Assembly: GCA_001599595.1 (NCBI GenBank)
Contig: BCHH01000007.1
Location: 1,705,785-1,769,784 of the forward strand
Direction: 5' to 3'
Length of the DNA stretch: 64,000 nucleotides
Source: Beverwykella pulmonaria
Lineage: Eukaryota; Ascomycota; Dothideomycetes; Pleosporales; Melanommataceae
Shown here: one piece after another, positions 34,630 through 46,628 of the stretch
How positions within the stretch are numbered: the first letter of the stretch is position 1
How the letters are laid out: each line of letters starts with the position of its first letter
Position numbers and translations under genes: made by a program
Notes under the pieces: model-generated
Database searches by the model: none
What the model was told of the DNA's origin: nothing
Seen by the model: only the letters and a program-made list of their open reading frames with translations

Positions 34630-36839
34630 TTATTTGTGCCCACCTTCTCCCACCTTATCATCTCCAACACGAATCTCAACATCTGAATTCGACCTCTCAC
34701 GCGGCAGCGCTTCATACTGACCCCCCTTATATGCAATGCCCTGCTCTTGTCCATACACCCACTGTCCATCAACCAGCGGAATCTCCGCCCCCATCTTCAT
34801 TCCTAATCCCACAAACGTTTTAGACCTATCCACCAAAACCGGAAACTCATAATCTCTATTATTCCAAGGCCCTACGCCTATCGCCTCGAACGCTCGTCGT
34901 TGAAGCTGGAGTGTGCCGGTGTTGGTCCAGTCAGCTTTCCTAGTGTGGCGCCCATTGGTGAAAGAGCGGAACCAGAAAATCTGCTGGATGATGATCCAGT
35001 CTAGCAGAATAAGGAGAGAGCCGACGATGAGGATGATGGCCATGCCTAGTATGCTGACGGAGTAGTGGTCGTTGCTTCGTATTTTCTGCCGGCCGCATAG
35101 TTCGAGCATGTTGGGGTCCGTTGGTGGATCGATCTGTTCTATAGAGCTCAGGTTGGGTCTGATTTCGAATTCTCCAGGCGAGGCATATTCAGTGATACGG
35201 CGTTGGAATACTGCAAGCGACAAGTTGTGCAAGTTGTATGCTTCGAGCTGCCACTGGTCAGGCGGCAGTTGCGAGGACTTTGTTGACTTGACTGAGAATA
35301 TCCAGTCCTGGGCGCGGAGGAGGTCGTCGCTAAGCACCTCGAAAGCCCATTGTAGTCCCATACTCCACGCCGATTTCCACATTAGTTGGTATACTGCCTG
35401 CTGCTTTGCGTTCAACGAAAGATCGCCGTTCTCAACGGCCTGTTTTATGCCGTATAAACCAGTCAGATCCGTGCATCGCTGATTTCCAAGATTGCAGAAC
35501 TGATATTGCTCTGTACACCCTAGGAATCCAAGATCGTTGGTTGCTGTATAGAATTGTTTGTTCTTAGAAGACTGCTCGAGGGCTTTGAAAACGGGGTCGG
35601 TGGTACTGCCCACGTATCGTGCTTTATTGAGTATTGAGATCAGGGTCGTATCGACGTTAGGGATTTTGAAGTCGGAAATCGGTTTGAAGTCGCTCGCTGT
35701 CTCGTTGTTGTGGTAGGCAGTGCTCGCTCTGTAGACGATTAGCAAATGTATTCTTGTAGTTTTGGTGCATCCAACTCACCGCACAGTATAAACGGCCTGT
35801 AAGTTCTCTTTTTCATATTTAGTGACGCAAAAAGTGGTATCATCGCCTGGAGGGGTCGTGCCATCGCATCCATTAGTGCCATTCCCAAACTCGTAGTATC
35901 GTGCGCTAGTATTTGACGAGTTCGCGTGCAACTCAGGAACCCCGTCTTTCCACCCTGTAGCATACTTCTCTCCAAGCACTGGTGCACATGTCGTTATCCT
36001 CCTCATCGATAGCGAATCCGACTCCGGGTAATTGATCCCTAAGTCCTCGTTGGAATTCACGAGCCCTGAATCGTATCTAACTGCCGCAGTCGCACAAGCG
36101 CCGGAGCCAAAAGGGCAGGAGGCATTGTTTACGGCCGACGAGTTGATCCCAACCAGGTGCGGCCGGACGAAAATATTGCATGCAGCGGAGGCGCCATTTT
36201 TATCGTCATTGTAACAGGATCGCACATACGCGGCACTCTTGGTGAGAGTCAATCGCCCGAGAACAGCTTCGGAGTTGAACGTGAGGAGGTCATCCGGCGG
36301 CAGGTCTTCAGAACTGGTATTACGAATGTTGGCTATTTCTCTCGGCATCCCGCATGTTCCAGTCTTCACCAGAGCCTGACCGACAGCAGTAGATATAGCT
36401 CGCGAAGAGAGCAACCCAGCAGTGGCGAAGAAACCGAGATGGACAATAGTAATGAGCATCAGTGGGAGAGTGTTAGAAATCGGCGATTTGCCTTTTTTTC
36501 TCCAAGCAAGAGCTGAGCGACTGAAACTCCAAAGCGCATTCGGGGCTGTTGTCGCATTTCTCAGTATGGATTGCTGCTGGTGGAAAAGGCCATCTCGAGC
36601 TATTGTCGTAGAACGGAATTGGTGGAGGATGAAGCATATAACCCTCCAGAAGCAGGCGCCCGAGAATTGTACGAACAACGTGAGGAAAGACACAAGCACC
36701 AAGCCCTGGTAGGTGGGGAGTGTAAGAGTCGCTCCTCTCACGCGACCGTCTTCTGAAAGTGGAGAATTAGCAACGACATCAAATAGACATAGATAATTGA
36801 CGTACCCCAGTTTGTCCAGAATCCGGTGTAGACCACCAT
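34630..36839 (-). CDS. Polytopic membrane protein of unknown function
   Basis: 701 aa in three exons: 36806-36839, 35780-36752 and 34630-35728, all in phase. The start MVVYTGFWTNWEDG is followed by VRGATLTLPTYQGLVLVSFLT, resembling fungal hypothetical proteins with the form GxxLGxTLTLxxxxGxLLxAF. Hydrophobic segments lie near residues 25-60 and about 120-145, and a strong one sits near the C-terminus (VSILGMAIILIVGSLLILLDW). Between them is a long, Cys- and Asn-rich (NxS/T) loop that is probably extracellular. The C-terminal tail (about 120 aa) is hydrophilic. No enzyme motif is seen. The role is unknown; the exon structure is convincing. Confidence 0.8.
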
Positions 36840-37805
36840 GTTTTCCCACGAGACCGAGCAGGTAACGAACGATATGAATATGAGCTGGAACCGCTCCTAG
36901 AGTGTAGGAAGAGAGTGCTACAATTTATGAAAGAAGCCAAGAAGCGGAAGTGGCCACCCATATGATGTACCCCGGGATCATCGTCAGTTTAAAAAACTGC
37001 CCTGCACATGGGCGGCACAGCTCTAGTGGGGTCCAGCTTTAGTGACCCGAATCAAGATGAAACATGAAAATGTCGTTGGTCAAGGCAACTTCGCTTCCAG
37101 CCATTAGGTTTGGTGATCGCCTAGCTGCTCGGCCATTGACGCTACGACGATAGTGCATTTGAACTGGGCTCTGTACGATGAAGTTGTCAATTTTGAAAGG
37201 TGTCTACTGGAAATTTGAAATCAAAGGATAAGGCATTGCAAGGCGTAAACGCCCGAATACAACGTAAGATGAAAGGCCTGGGATTTGGCGAGTTGCATTC
37301 TGAATTAAGAGTGCCAAGCAGCTAGAGCCTGGCTTGCTCGCATTCGCTTGATTTTCCCAGGCTACAGAGACAACGACCATGTCGAAAAGGGGCAAGTCTG
37401 GGGTTGATACGATTAACGATCAGCCTAGCTAGCCGGTGCTTGAAAATCCCCGGAAGATCCTGGTGTCTGTGCTGAGGAATTCACAGGATCCTAGAGAGGA
37501 CTGGTGAAATCCCCCCGCGCCCCCCACACCACCAAAAAAAAAAAAAAAAACCATTTAAAGCCACGCAAGAGGAGGGAAGAAAATGGGATAAGCCGCTGGA
37601 TAAAAATAGCGTGAGTTGAGTTGAGTGTAGGGGTTGAGGTGTTGTGAGTGGCGATGCTCGAAGGGTGTTTCGGTTTTCAGCAAAGATTCTCCGAATCGCC
37701 TCTCGTGCGAGTAAAGCGTGCACTTGCATCAAATTGATAATGCATGAATTTGTGCATCCAGGTCTAACGTCGAATTCATATTGTTCGACCTTAAATCCTG
37801 AAAAT
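36840..37805. other. Intergenic, nothing recognised
   Basis: Contains an A17-type run near 37534-37550 and the promoter side of the membrane-protein gene. No gene is supported. Confidence 0.4.
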
Positions 37806-39552
37806 TTACTCCCTTTTAAGCCCAACCTTCCCAGCCTTCTTCAGTCCTACAACAGCTAACAACCCACAAGCAATCATATACGCAAACATTGTCCAAAACC
37901 CCGCTTTATACCCTTTCAATTCCCTCCCTGCATCAATTTCCCCTTTCCCATCCCCCCTCCCCATAGTTCCCAACGCAACAACCTGACACAACCCAATCCC
38001 GAGACTCTGCCCAAACTGTGCTACCGTATTGAACACCGCGCCGGCCAGCGCCTGCGTCTTCTCTGGGAAATTATCGCTGACGATAATAAGACCGACGGTG
38101 AAAAGCACATCTCCGCTCATCGGGGCGAAGATCTGTGCCCAGAATTCGAGGTACCAGTAGCTCCAAGCTGGATTTACAATGGCCATGAGGAGGGGGGCCA
38201 GGGAGCAGAGGAGGGAGGAGATGGTGACGAGCCAACGAACGGGGACACGGTCGACGAAGACGCCAACAAAGATGTTGATTAATGTGCCGACTAGAAGATT
38301 GGGGAGAAGGTAAAGGGATGCGGTGAAGGTGGAGTGGTTTTGGATTTCTTGGAAACTGGAGAAAAACAGGTGAGTGGATGAGTTTTGATAAGGAGATTGA
38401 GGTCCACTCACTAGAGACTGGAGAACAGTTCCATTGAGTTCATCATGCCATAGGATAGAGCGACCATAATGCAGGTAGTTGCGAACGGGAGGCTCTTCCA
38501 TAGCGCATTAGGGACAAGTGCAGCCTTACCCGCGTTCTCGCGGTGTTGCATCCAAACAGGAAAGGCTAAGAGGAGAATCAAGCTAACTGCGAGCAAGGAG
38601 GCTGTCGTTACGGAGTGGATAGTGGATAAGTCTGCGCTAAGGATACTGCGCACTCTAGTGTTAGCATAGGCCAACACAGATGACATGGTACTCACCCCAG
38701 GATATACGCAAGTATAGCTAAACCACCACCTGCAATGCCTCCCCCAACCCAGTCAACCTCAGTGAAGAGTATTTTCCACCATCGTGGTTGATTAGTATCA
38801 TCATGATGACCAGGCTTTACCTTTGGTAAAGTCCACACAGCCGCTACAACAGCAACCAGCATCGCACCGCCAGAGACGTAGAACCCGGTCCTCCACCCAG
38901 CACGCTCGACGATGATACCACTGACCACCAGCCCAACCGAGAACCCCAGCGGCTGGCTTAAGCCCAAGCATGCAAACCCAATATTCCTCGCTCTACCCTG
39001 CGGTACTGCCGCTGCTACTAATGCCACCGAAGCTGGAAGATGCATAGCAAAACCAACGCCCTGAAGGGCCCGGAAAACTACTAATTGAATGCCTGTGCTG
39101 GATAGCCCGCAGGCAAGCGTGAATATCCCAAGTAGGAAGACGCCAGCCAGCTCCACAATCCGGGCACCGATGATATCTGCCACCGATCCCGCAATCAGAA
39201 GCATAGCTCCCGAAGCCAGGCCGTACACAGACGTGGGCCAGAGGTACAAGGAGCGCGGAAGGTCGATAGAGCGCGCGATGGCGGGGAGGCCCACAGTGAT
39301 GATTCCGTTTGTGAAACTGGAAAGGAAGTTGACAAGAGAAGGTTGGAGGATGATCAAAGTGAGTCGGAGTCTCGAAATCGCCTTCGGATCTGATGCTGAG
39401 GAATTCGAGTGCTTGTTTTCAGTGCCATTGTCGTTGTTTGCTGGTTCGCCATTTGCTAATGCGATGCGCGAGGAGTCCAATGAGGCTCTCTGGTATGTTG
39501 GGTGGAAATGAGAAGCCACCACGATCGGCTGGAGCTCCATCGTTTGGGACAT
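37806..39552 (-). CDS. MFS transporter, DHA2 (14-spanner) drug/H+ antiporter type
   Basis: 549 aa in three exons: 38696-39552, 38412-38654 and 37806-38355, in phase. After a hydrophilic N-terminus of about 75 residues come membrane segments including LVNFLSSFTNGIITVGLPAIA, WPTSVYGLASGAMLLIAGSVAD, LVVFRALQGVGFAMHLPASVAL (motif-B-like RxxQGxG) and GLSQPLGFSVGLVVSGII (motif-C-like, G-rich). Later segments include ALSYGMMNSMEL and VLFTVGLIIVSDNFPEKTQALAGAVFNT. This order is that of fungal DHA2 exporters related to aminotriazole and toxin-efflux pumps. It is not a nitrate transporter of the CrnA/NrtA type by these motifs. The substrate is unknown. Confidence 0.88.
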
Positions 39553-39949
39553 GTTTTGATAGTGTTAGCTTCTGCTTCGAAACGCAGGTCTTTTAACAAA
39601 ACGGAAGCTTCGAAGTCTGGGACAAAGTGTTTAAACCTTTGCTAAAGTTTTGGTGACAACCTAGCAAGTCAGAAGTTGACTCATGTTAAATGGCTGGAAA
39701 AAACTTGTTAGTAAATGCCTCCAAAGGTTAGCCTTGAGCTAGAAGGTAATGATTGGTTAATTCAGGGACATGTCAAGGACAGGGCGCAATTTCTAGCTAG
39801 CGTACTAGGTCACGTGGTAAAGTCGGATCTACAAAGAAATCTGAGGTCAACCATGTTGAGCTTGAGTGCACGGTCTTAATTCTAAGATTCTGTGACCTCA
39901 GCTAGTTTCTGTTCCTAGTAGCATTATCCAACCCTCTTTCGTCGAGAGC
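39553..39949. other. Intergenic between MFS start and RRN5 stop
   Basis: 397 bp, nothing recognised beyond presumed promoter and 3' UTR. Confidence 0.4.
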
Positions 39950-41995
39950 TCAATACCTAGATTCCCCACTACTTGCATCCTCGACAGATTGCACAGGAAG
40001 CTTCGCGCCACCATCCGAGTCGACAGCATTTACGTCTCGATCTTCTGACGCCGATATCCTCCCTTCTTGCAAAGCTGCATAGGCACGTGCGCCCCGGATT
40101 GGGATCTCATGCTCACTGGTCCTCCTTCGCTTTTTGCGTCTACCATCGTGCTGCTCATCTGCACTAGAAGCGTAATTCGTTTGCGTATCGTAGCCAATGC
40201 CACCGAGTTCAACTGAGAACGGGCTTGTGCGACTATTTTTCTTCTGGTTTGCTCGGAGCTTGGCTGCTGGAACTGGGGTGCGTAGGTCCTCCCACTCGGC
40301 ATGGTATGTAGTCCAGCCGCGCCAGTCATCGTTGTTCGTAACAATCTTGTTTGAGGCTTTGAGCTCTAGCTCTTCCACTTCATCCTCGTGTTTGAGAGGA
40401 TCCTCATCGTTGGTAGAAGCCGGGACACCAATTATTGTCCACAATCGATGTTCCTCGTTCCGACTGGCTTCCTGGTCAAAGTCTTCCAGCATGTGGGCTT
40501 CAAACTCTGGTGAAACGCGTGAAGCCTTTGTAGACGCCGGAGAACCTGGCGTGAACGAGTCATCCACATCTGAATCTTGGTCTTCGTACTCCTTCTCAGA
40601 CTCATCGTGTTGGTCGGATTCAGTATTCTCGGGGCGCCTTGGAGGAAGCGGCGTACCACTGCGGACAGCCCTTGACTTGAAATTCTCCCCTTCTGCGCCA
40701 GATTCAAGACCAATTGTCTCTGCGTCTGTCTCTCCAGTCTCTGAAGACTTCTCGTACAAAGCTAGGATCTCTTCAACCTCATTCCAATTGACCTCTCTCT
40801 TGCTTTTCCCTACCCCGTCAAAAACACGGAGACTGCAACGCCTCGCAGTCCCTATCCATCTCTCCTTCCCATCTCTTTCCAGTCGTAGCATATCGATCGC
40901 AGTGAAAACGTCCCTTTTCTTTACCAATGGCTTCACTCCTTTCTTCATACGCCAGCCTTGTGATCGGAGCCGAGAGGTCGCCTGAATAATGCATGCTTGG
41001 GTAAGGCGTCTTGTCAGAGACACCACCAGAGTATGGAAGTCAAGGAGAGCTGTACGGTAGATTGATGGCTTGTCTGCTAAGGGCGAGACCATTGTTGACC
41101 AGTGTGGAAGAGGAGACGGCAAATCGGGAGAGCTATTCATGAAAATCGTTGACGATAATGTAAGTAGAGTAGCAAGGTTGAGGAAACTGCCTTCTGGAAT
41201 TTCTTCCAAGATATGCGCAGGCTCTGATGCGTCCTTTTCAGGTGACACACCTTCAGCCTTGGGACCAGTTGAAGATGAGGGAGCTACCGAAGACTGTCTA
41301 GATGACTTTAGGGCAACTTCGACCTTTTCCGCTATCTCAGGCGTAATGAGCCAGTAGTCGCCAAATCGCTCTCGCTCCTGCTTTGCTTCGAAGCGCTCTT
41401 GATACCAGGCCAAGGCATCGCCAAGCAATTCTAGACGTTGGCCGCATTCAGGGCTGACATCCATAGCAGCAGGGATGTCACGAAAGGTCAATCTCGGATC
41501 TCCATGCTTGACAGAGGCATGCCGGAGAATCAAAAGCAGCTCTCGCGTCTCCGGGATGCTTTTGGTCCCAATAGCTCTTGAAATACCTGGCACATCATCT
41601 TGGCCTAATCTTTCCAACGCCGCATAGAACATTGATTTTTCCCTCAAAGACCATTCCGATGCCCCGATCTGGCCTTGAAGTGGGTGGAAGTAGTCGTTAT
41701 AGAAAGGGTCGGTTAAGTCGAAGCGAGAGGCGGCCCTGGTTACATCTTCGTTGAAGAGTGTGCGGTAAGCATCGTTGTACTGGCCGTCTAAATGGCGTTT
41801 GGAGTTTCGCAGTCGATCCGCGGGCTCAGATAAAGACCGAGACCGAGACCGAGACCGGGACCGGGACCGGCGACGTTTCCGGGGGCTTTTGGGTGTGTTC
41901 GACAGACGCCGTTGTGAGCTTGCTCTGGACTTCTCGTCCGCTGAGGATTCAAGTCGAGCGCTCGTTACTCTGTAGTCAGATTCGGAGGTGCTCAT
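39950..41995 (-). CDS. RRN5: RNA polymerase I upstream-activation-factor subunit Rrn5-like
   Basis: UAF component that helps recruit RNA polymerase I to rDNA promoters. Intronless, 681 aa from MSTSESDYRV (41995). An in-frame ATG at 42247 lies inside the divergent neighbour and is unlikely. An Arg/Ser run (RRRSRSRSRSRS) near the N-terminus is followed by a conserved block with ASEWSLREKSMFYAALERLG, DDVPGISRAIGTKS and IPETRELLLILRHAS, which is the SANT-like signature of Rrn5. Next come YWLITPEIAEKVE and a middle helical region. The C-terminal third is acidic and disordered (SDVDDSFTPGSP), ending GESRY. It shares a 234-bp divergent promoter with the helicase gene. Confidence 0.78.
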   Translation of the reverse strand: MSTSESDYRVTSARLESSADEKSRASSQRRLSNTPKSPRKRRRSRSRSRSRSRSLSEPADRLRNSKRHLDGQYNDAYRTLFNEDVTRAASRFDLTDPFYNDYFHPLQGQIGASEWSLREKSMFYAALERLGQDDVPGISRAIGTKSIPETRELLLILRHASVKHGDPRLTFRDIPAAMDVSPECGQRLELLGDALAWYQERFEAKQERERFGDYWLITPEIAEKVEVALKSSRQSSVAPSSSTGPKAEGVSPEKDASEPAHILEEIPEGSFLNLATLLTLSSTIFMNSSPDLPSPLPHWSTMVSPLADKPSIYRTALLDFHTLVVSLTRRLTQACIIQATSRLRSQGWRMKKGVKPLVKKRDVFTAIDMLRLERDGKERWIGTARRCSLRVFDGVGKSKREVNWNEVEEILALYEKSSETGETDAETIGLESGAEGENFKSRAVRSGTPLPPRRPENTESDQHDESEKEYEDQDSDVDDSFTPGSPASTKASRVSPEFEAHMLEDFDQEASRNEEHRLWTIIGVPASTNDEDPLKHEDEVEELELKASNKIVTNNDDWRGWTTYHAEWEDLRTPVPAAKLRANQKKNSRTSPFSVELGGIGYDTQTNYASSADEQHDGRRKKRRRTSEHEIPIRGARAYAALQEGRISASEDRDVNAVDSDGGAKLPVQSVEDASSGESRY

Positions 41996-42229
41996 GGCTG
42001 GCGGTGAGAGTCCTTCAAAAGCTTGATCCTCTCGGATGAGAGTAGCAGAGAGACGGAGAAGACTTGCAGACCTGTGAGCATCATGGCGAGTGGTGAGGAC
42101 GCGCAGAGTGGCGACGTCGAAAGTTGAGATCGAGTCCACGACGCCAAGACGGGCGTACCTCGGCGATAGGCTTCTCTGCATCGCGAACCGTCGTGACTTC
42201 GCGTACGCTTCGTTCTCACTGCAGCATTC
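41996..42229. promoter_or_regulatory. Short divergent promoter between RRN5 and IRC3
   Basis: Only 234 bp separate the two start codons, so both genes must be driven from here. No TATA box stands out, as is common for such housekeeping pairs. Confidence 0.6.
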
Positions 42230-44328
42230 ATGTTCCGCTTCTCCCAATATGCACTGAGACTATCCAAGCGGACACGCTTTGCTCCTGTCCGTATCGCCGC
42301 CCAAAGTGCGTCAACCACATCCAATCCCCGCGTCGTTCCTCCGCAGACCCCCGCGCCTATCTCGCCGCTGCAGATTACGCTTCGCGAATACCAGGAAGAA
42401 TGTATTCAATCAGTACTCTCGTATCTCGACAAGGGACACAAAAGGCTCGGCATATCCTTAGCTACCGGGAGTGGGAAGACGGTACCTATGTGCTTCTCTA
42501 TTCGATACTGCTGCTAACGGGAGCCTAGGTCATATTCACTCATCTAATTGATCGGATTCCTGCCCTCGAAGATGCCTCTCAGACCCTCATTCTCGCCCAC
42601 CGGCGGGAGCTCGTGGAGCAGGCTGCTCGTCACTGTGCCCTCGCATACCCGGATAAACACATTGACATAGAAATGGGAAACATCCAGTCTTCTGGTTCTG
42701 CCGACATCACTGTGGCATCTATACAGAGCATCATGTCCGGGGATAGGCTATCCAAGTTTGATCCGTTGCGGTATAAATTGGTCCTTGTAGATGAAGCCCA
42801 CCACATTGTGAGCGCCCAGTATCTGGGTGTGCTGGAGCATTTTGGGTTGAGACATGCTGCAGACTGGAATACGGTACCTGCACCTGCCCTTGTTGGCGTT
42901 TCGGCCACCTTCTCACGATTTGACGGGAGGAAGCTCGGGGCTGTCATAGATCATATCGTCTACCATCGGTATGCGTGTTGCCTTATATAGGTCTGAGCCC
43001 CACTGACCTTGGGTAGTGACTATATTGACATGATCGAAGAGAATTGGCTTGCTGATGTGATTTTCACAACGGTCGAGATGAAAGCTGATCTCTCCAAAGT
43101 TGAATCGGGTGCTGGTGGGGACTTCGCTGTTGGCGCTCTTTCCAAAGTCGTTAATACCGACCAGACCAACGAGATCGTGGTAAAAGCGTGGTTGGCTCGT
43201 GCGAAAGAGCGAAACTCGACCCTCGTTTTCTGTGTGGACCTGAGTCACGTCTCGAATTTGACAGCGAAGTTCCGACAATATGGCATCGAAGCCCAATTTG
43301 TCACTGGAGATACTCCAAAGAAGATTCGGAGCGCGAGAGTCGAGGCTTTCAGAAACAGAGAATTCCCGGTACTTTTGAATTGTGGAGTCTTCACCGAAGG
43401 GACTGACATTCCAACCATCGACTGTGTTCTTCTAGCCCGGCCGACTAAGTCTCGCAATCTGCTCCTTCAAATGATAGGACGAGGCATGCGGCTTCATAAG
43501 GGCAAGGAAAACTGCCACATCATTGACATGGTAGCGTCCTTGAGTATTGGAGTCGTATCTACCCCAACGCTCTTTGGCCTTGACCCCGCTGAGATTGTGG
43601 AGAATGCTGACACTGAATTGATGACAAAACTTAAAGAGAAAAAGGAGGACGAGAGTAAGCGAGAAGCAGAAGTCGTCGAAGTTCAGAAGAAGGTTATGTC
43701 GAAAAAGATCCCTGGTACCATTACATTCACCGACTACGATTCGGTGCACGACCTCATCGCAGATTCCACCGCAGACCAATATATAAGAAGAATTAGCGAA
43801 TTTGCCTGGGTTAGTGTTGGAGATGGCATATTTGTCCTAACTACCAATAGCGGCAACTACCTCACTATCAAGCCGCCTGCTGGAAGGGAAGATGGCTTCA
43901 TGGCCGTATACTATCGGAGGCTTCCATCGGATGCGAAGTCCAAATATGCTACTCCGAAGATCATCGCCGAGGCAGAATCATTCGAGCATATTGTGCATGC
44001 CGCAGATACTTTTGCTGCAGAAGTTTTTCAGCACTTGTGGATTGCGAAAAACAAACCTTGGCGACGCGCTCCTGCGTCTCCAGCGCAAGTCAAATTCTTG
44101 AATACGTTCCGACCCTTGGATGACCAGCTGACACCTGACAATCTGTCGAAGGGAAAGGCAGGCGACATGATCACAAGACTCAAGCATGGAGCGAAAGGAA
44201 GGTTTAACAAGGCCACCGCAAAGAAGAAGACTGCGGATCGCATTCAACATAAAGCCGAGACAGTGCGAAGGCGACTAACAGGTCAAGTTCAAGTCGGACC
44301 TATGTCTGACGAAGCACTTGCACGTTAA
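42230..44328 (+). CDS. IRC3: Irc3-like superfamily 2 helicase, probably mitochondrial
   Basis: DNA helicase of the Irc3 type, which in yeast supports mitochondrial DNA maintenance. 667 aa; introns 42482-42528 and 42969-43016, in phase. The N-terminus [21 protein letters not shown] is rich in Arg and hydroxyl residues, without acidic residues: a mitochondrial presequence by appearance. Motifs: REYQEECI (Q-like), [10 protein letters not shown] (I), [13 protein letters not shown] (Ia), [10 protein letters not shown] (II), [11 protein letters not shown] (III), [10 protein letters not shown] (IV), [18 protein letters not shown] (V) and [15 protein letters not shown] (VI). The C-terminal extension after about residue 430 ([16 protein letters not shown]...) is the family-specific part, and the protein ends in a basic region. 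No lesions. Confidence 0.93.
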
Positions 44329-45195
44329 AGGCATGTGCTGTCAGTCTGTTTTCAGATCACGATATCGGATTGCAACGCCTATCATGGAAGAGCTATCCCA
44401 TACATGAGTAACGCCAAGAAAGACGCACACATCATGTGAGATGTGAATTCACTCGAAGCTGAGCCAAAAACTTTGCTCAGCCGCGTCTAGAGTGATTTGT
44501 ACCCAGAGCGTCGTGTCAAGGAGAGGTTCTGATAGCTCTACTTCACCAAGGAATGTGCATCTCCACGAAGATTTCTCAGGTCTACCCGGATGATATAGGA
44601 AACATGCAGGTATCAGTCGGGATGTTCCGGGTCTATTCGTACGATTCAAGAAACCGATGACCCTTTGTTCTCAAAATCCTAACAAGGAATCACGCAGCTA
44701 TTCTAGCCTATAATAGTCAATATCAAAGAAGGTATGAGCGAAAACAGCTTCCAGAAGCATTCCGCAACTCACTGCTGGGAATGTGTCTCGAAAGCGTCAT
44801 CAACTTAAATCTTTACCTAATCTATCAATCAATTTTCACTATAATTAAGCGCTCTCATCATCGATCTACCAACTATGACTGAAGTGCAAACGTCGTATCC
44901 TGAGTGAGCAACAGTGGTAGAGCGAACTAGATCGCAATCGCATACCCCTTTTTCTGGGCAGGGAGCGTTGGCCGGACGATCATTAGTAGGGGCTTTCTGT
45001 TGAAATTGTGTTCGTGTAAAGTCCCAGAAGTACATCTCTACCATCAGAGATTGCACAGTGCGTCCAGAACTTCTCGATGGATAGAAGGACCGTGATATAA
45101 GGGACACAAAGGGCGGATGAGCCTTATCAAGGCCAAATTACATATCATTCTAACTGACATCTACAGTGAACTTCGCTTTCTTATCGTGCTGGAAG
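44329..45195. other. Intergenic 5' of the LTR element, nothing recognised
   Basis: Short ORFs only. A 92-codon minus-strand ORF (44829-45107) has four clustered cysteines but neither a signal peptide nor a convincing gene model. Confidence 0.4.
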
Positions 45196-45200
45196 CAAAC

Positions 45201-45486
45201 TGTTGGTTTCACAGGGCTATTGCAATAGCAATGGGGTTTCTCAAAGGTGGTAATAAATCGTTGTGTCTGTCTATCTTGAAGCGGTGCAGCAGAGGGAATA
45301 CCATCCACCTCACCGTCGCGTGCACTAGCCGAGTATGGCTAGTGCCCCACGTGTCCACACGTGATTGGTACCTCCACACGTGATCCATACATCCCACGTG
45401 ATCCACACGTGATCCATACATCCCACGTGATCCACACGTGATCTACACATCAACACGTGATTCCCACATTCTATATACTCCCAACA
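45201..45486 (-). repeat. LTR (3' LTR in element orientation)
   Basis: 286 bp, TG...CA ends, identical to 46629-46914 except where that copy has N. Contains a tandem array of CACGTG motifs. Confidence 0.93.
45348..45459. promoter_or_regulatory. Array of eight CACGTG palindromes in the LTR
   Basis: Eight CACGTG hexamers lie within 112 bp, most in a 29-bp tandem unit containing CCACACGTGATCC and CCCACGTGAT. The same array is at 46776-46887 in the other LTR. CACGTG is the core E-box of Cbf1/Pho4-class bHLH factors. Its place upstream of the LTR's TATA-like TATATAG (in minus orientation the array follows it) leaves the exact role open. Confidence 0.8.
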
Positions 45487-45649
45487 CTGGCAACTCTTTC
45501 TTTTGTTGTTATCAATTTAATATTAAATAAGAAAAAAACATGTAACAAACAGACGCTTAATTGAGCCAGAAAGTAAAGAGAATTCCCATCCACTTTGATT
45601 GGATTAAACACGTAACTAACTAGATTGACTGTTTAAACAGTTAACCTAA

Positions 45650-45900
45650 CCGTTGATTTGTATGCGGAGCTTGTTTGTGTTGACAAGGGTTTTGAGGGCG
45701 TTGTTTGGTATAACCTTAGTGAAGGCGTTGGCTGGGTTGTTGTTGCTGTTAATCCACCAAATCTCCTAGAGCTTACGTCACTTATATGACTAGCAAAGGG
45801 CCATGATATTGATTATAAGGCGTTTCTCCTTTGTAGTGCTGAGTTTGACAAGGCATTTGTAGAGGGAAAACAAATTAGTGCATACAACAATCAGGATTTT
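45650..45900 (-). pseudogene. Copia RNase H C-terminal fragment
   Basis: The minus strand reads IVVCTNLFSLYKCLVKLST, TKEKRLIINIMALC, stop, SYK, then EIWWINSNNNPANAFTKVIP and LVNTNKLRIQING. This is the end of a Ty1/Copia polyprotein (family form: STTKEKRLMIDIMALRQ, EIRWI, NPADAMTK). TAG and TAA stops break it. Integrase and reverse transcriptase are missing. Confidence 0.85.
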
Positions 45901-46628
45901 AGGGATTTCTAGTTAGTTTGTGATTATTTTGAGCGTCGTGCCAAGAACAATAGTGATATTAACTCCTGCTACTATCCTCGTATAACACTATACGCCATTC
46001 TTACAGAGGAATGCACAGATAGCCTAAATAATATTGCTATCTAGCTTGTCCCAAACAGCCACTGTCTAGTCTTCAAAATCCTCTATGTACTATTGCCACA
46101 GCTCACTGTTAATAAGTCCACCTAAACAATATTCCTCTATTTAGTAAGCTACAAATCTATTTAGCACTTTGGGGTCAATATTATCAATGTTACTAGTAAC
46201 ACTTGGCACCACTGTAGTCTATGTAGCCTTATCAATGTAGTCCTTCTACTAGATAGGAAACTTGTATGCTATCTTAACAGTGTACTAAGCAGGATTGACA
46301 GTTTTGCTGGCAATTAAGGAGGGGGGGTCATGTTTTCTTTGTTTAGACGCTAGTCCTAATGTCTACATCTAGCACAAGCTAGAATCTCAACAGATACAGT
46401 GTAAAGAAGGTTGTTCTGCGTGATGGACGCGAACTTGGTCTTTGCGGGTGAGCGTAGTAAAACAAACCCTGCAATCAATCAAGCTCTTTAGAGGTTGTGC
46501 CTGTGAGAATAGGCTAACCTCCCTTAGCACACAGGCTGGAGGGCACCAGCAAAGTCCTAGGCCTCAAGGTATGTCTCTTCTGTTTACCTAGCTGTCTGTG
46601 GTTGACTGTGAGTTCAACCACTGATTAG

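Noticed and set aside
37806..39552. MFS gene as the missing nitrate transporter
   Set aside because: Its motifs are those of 14-spanner DHA2 exporters, it lies 9 kb away on the other strand, and the nitrate-porter signature is absent.
40197..40985. 262-codon plus-strand ORF opposite RRN5
   Set aside because: Serine-rich shadow of the antisense acidic Rrn5 tail; no independent support.
44829..45107. 92-codon minus-strand ORF with a Cys cluster (APCPEKGVCDCD)
   Set aside because: No signal peptide, and no upstream exon found that would make a secreted protein.
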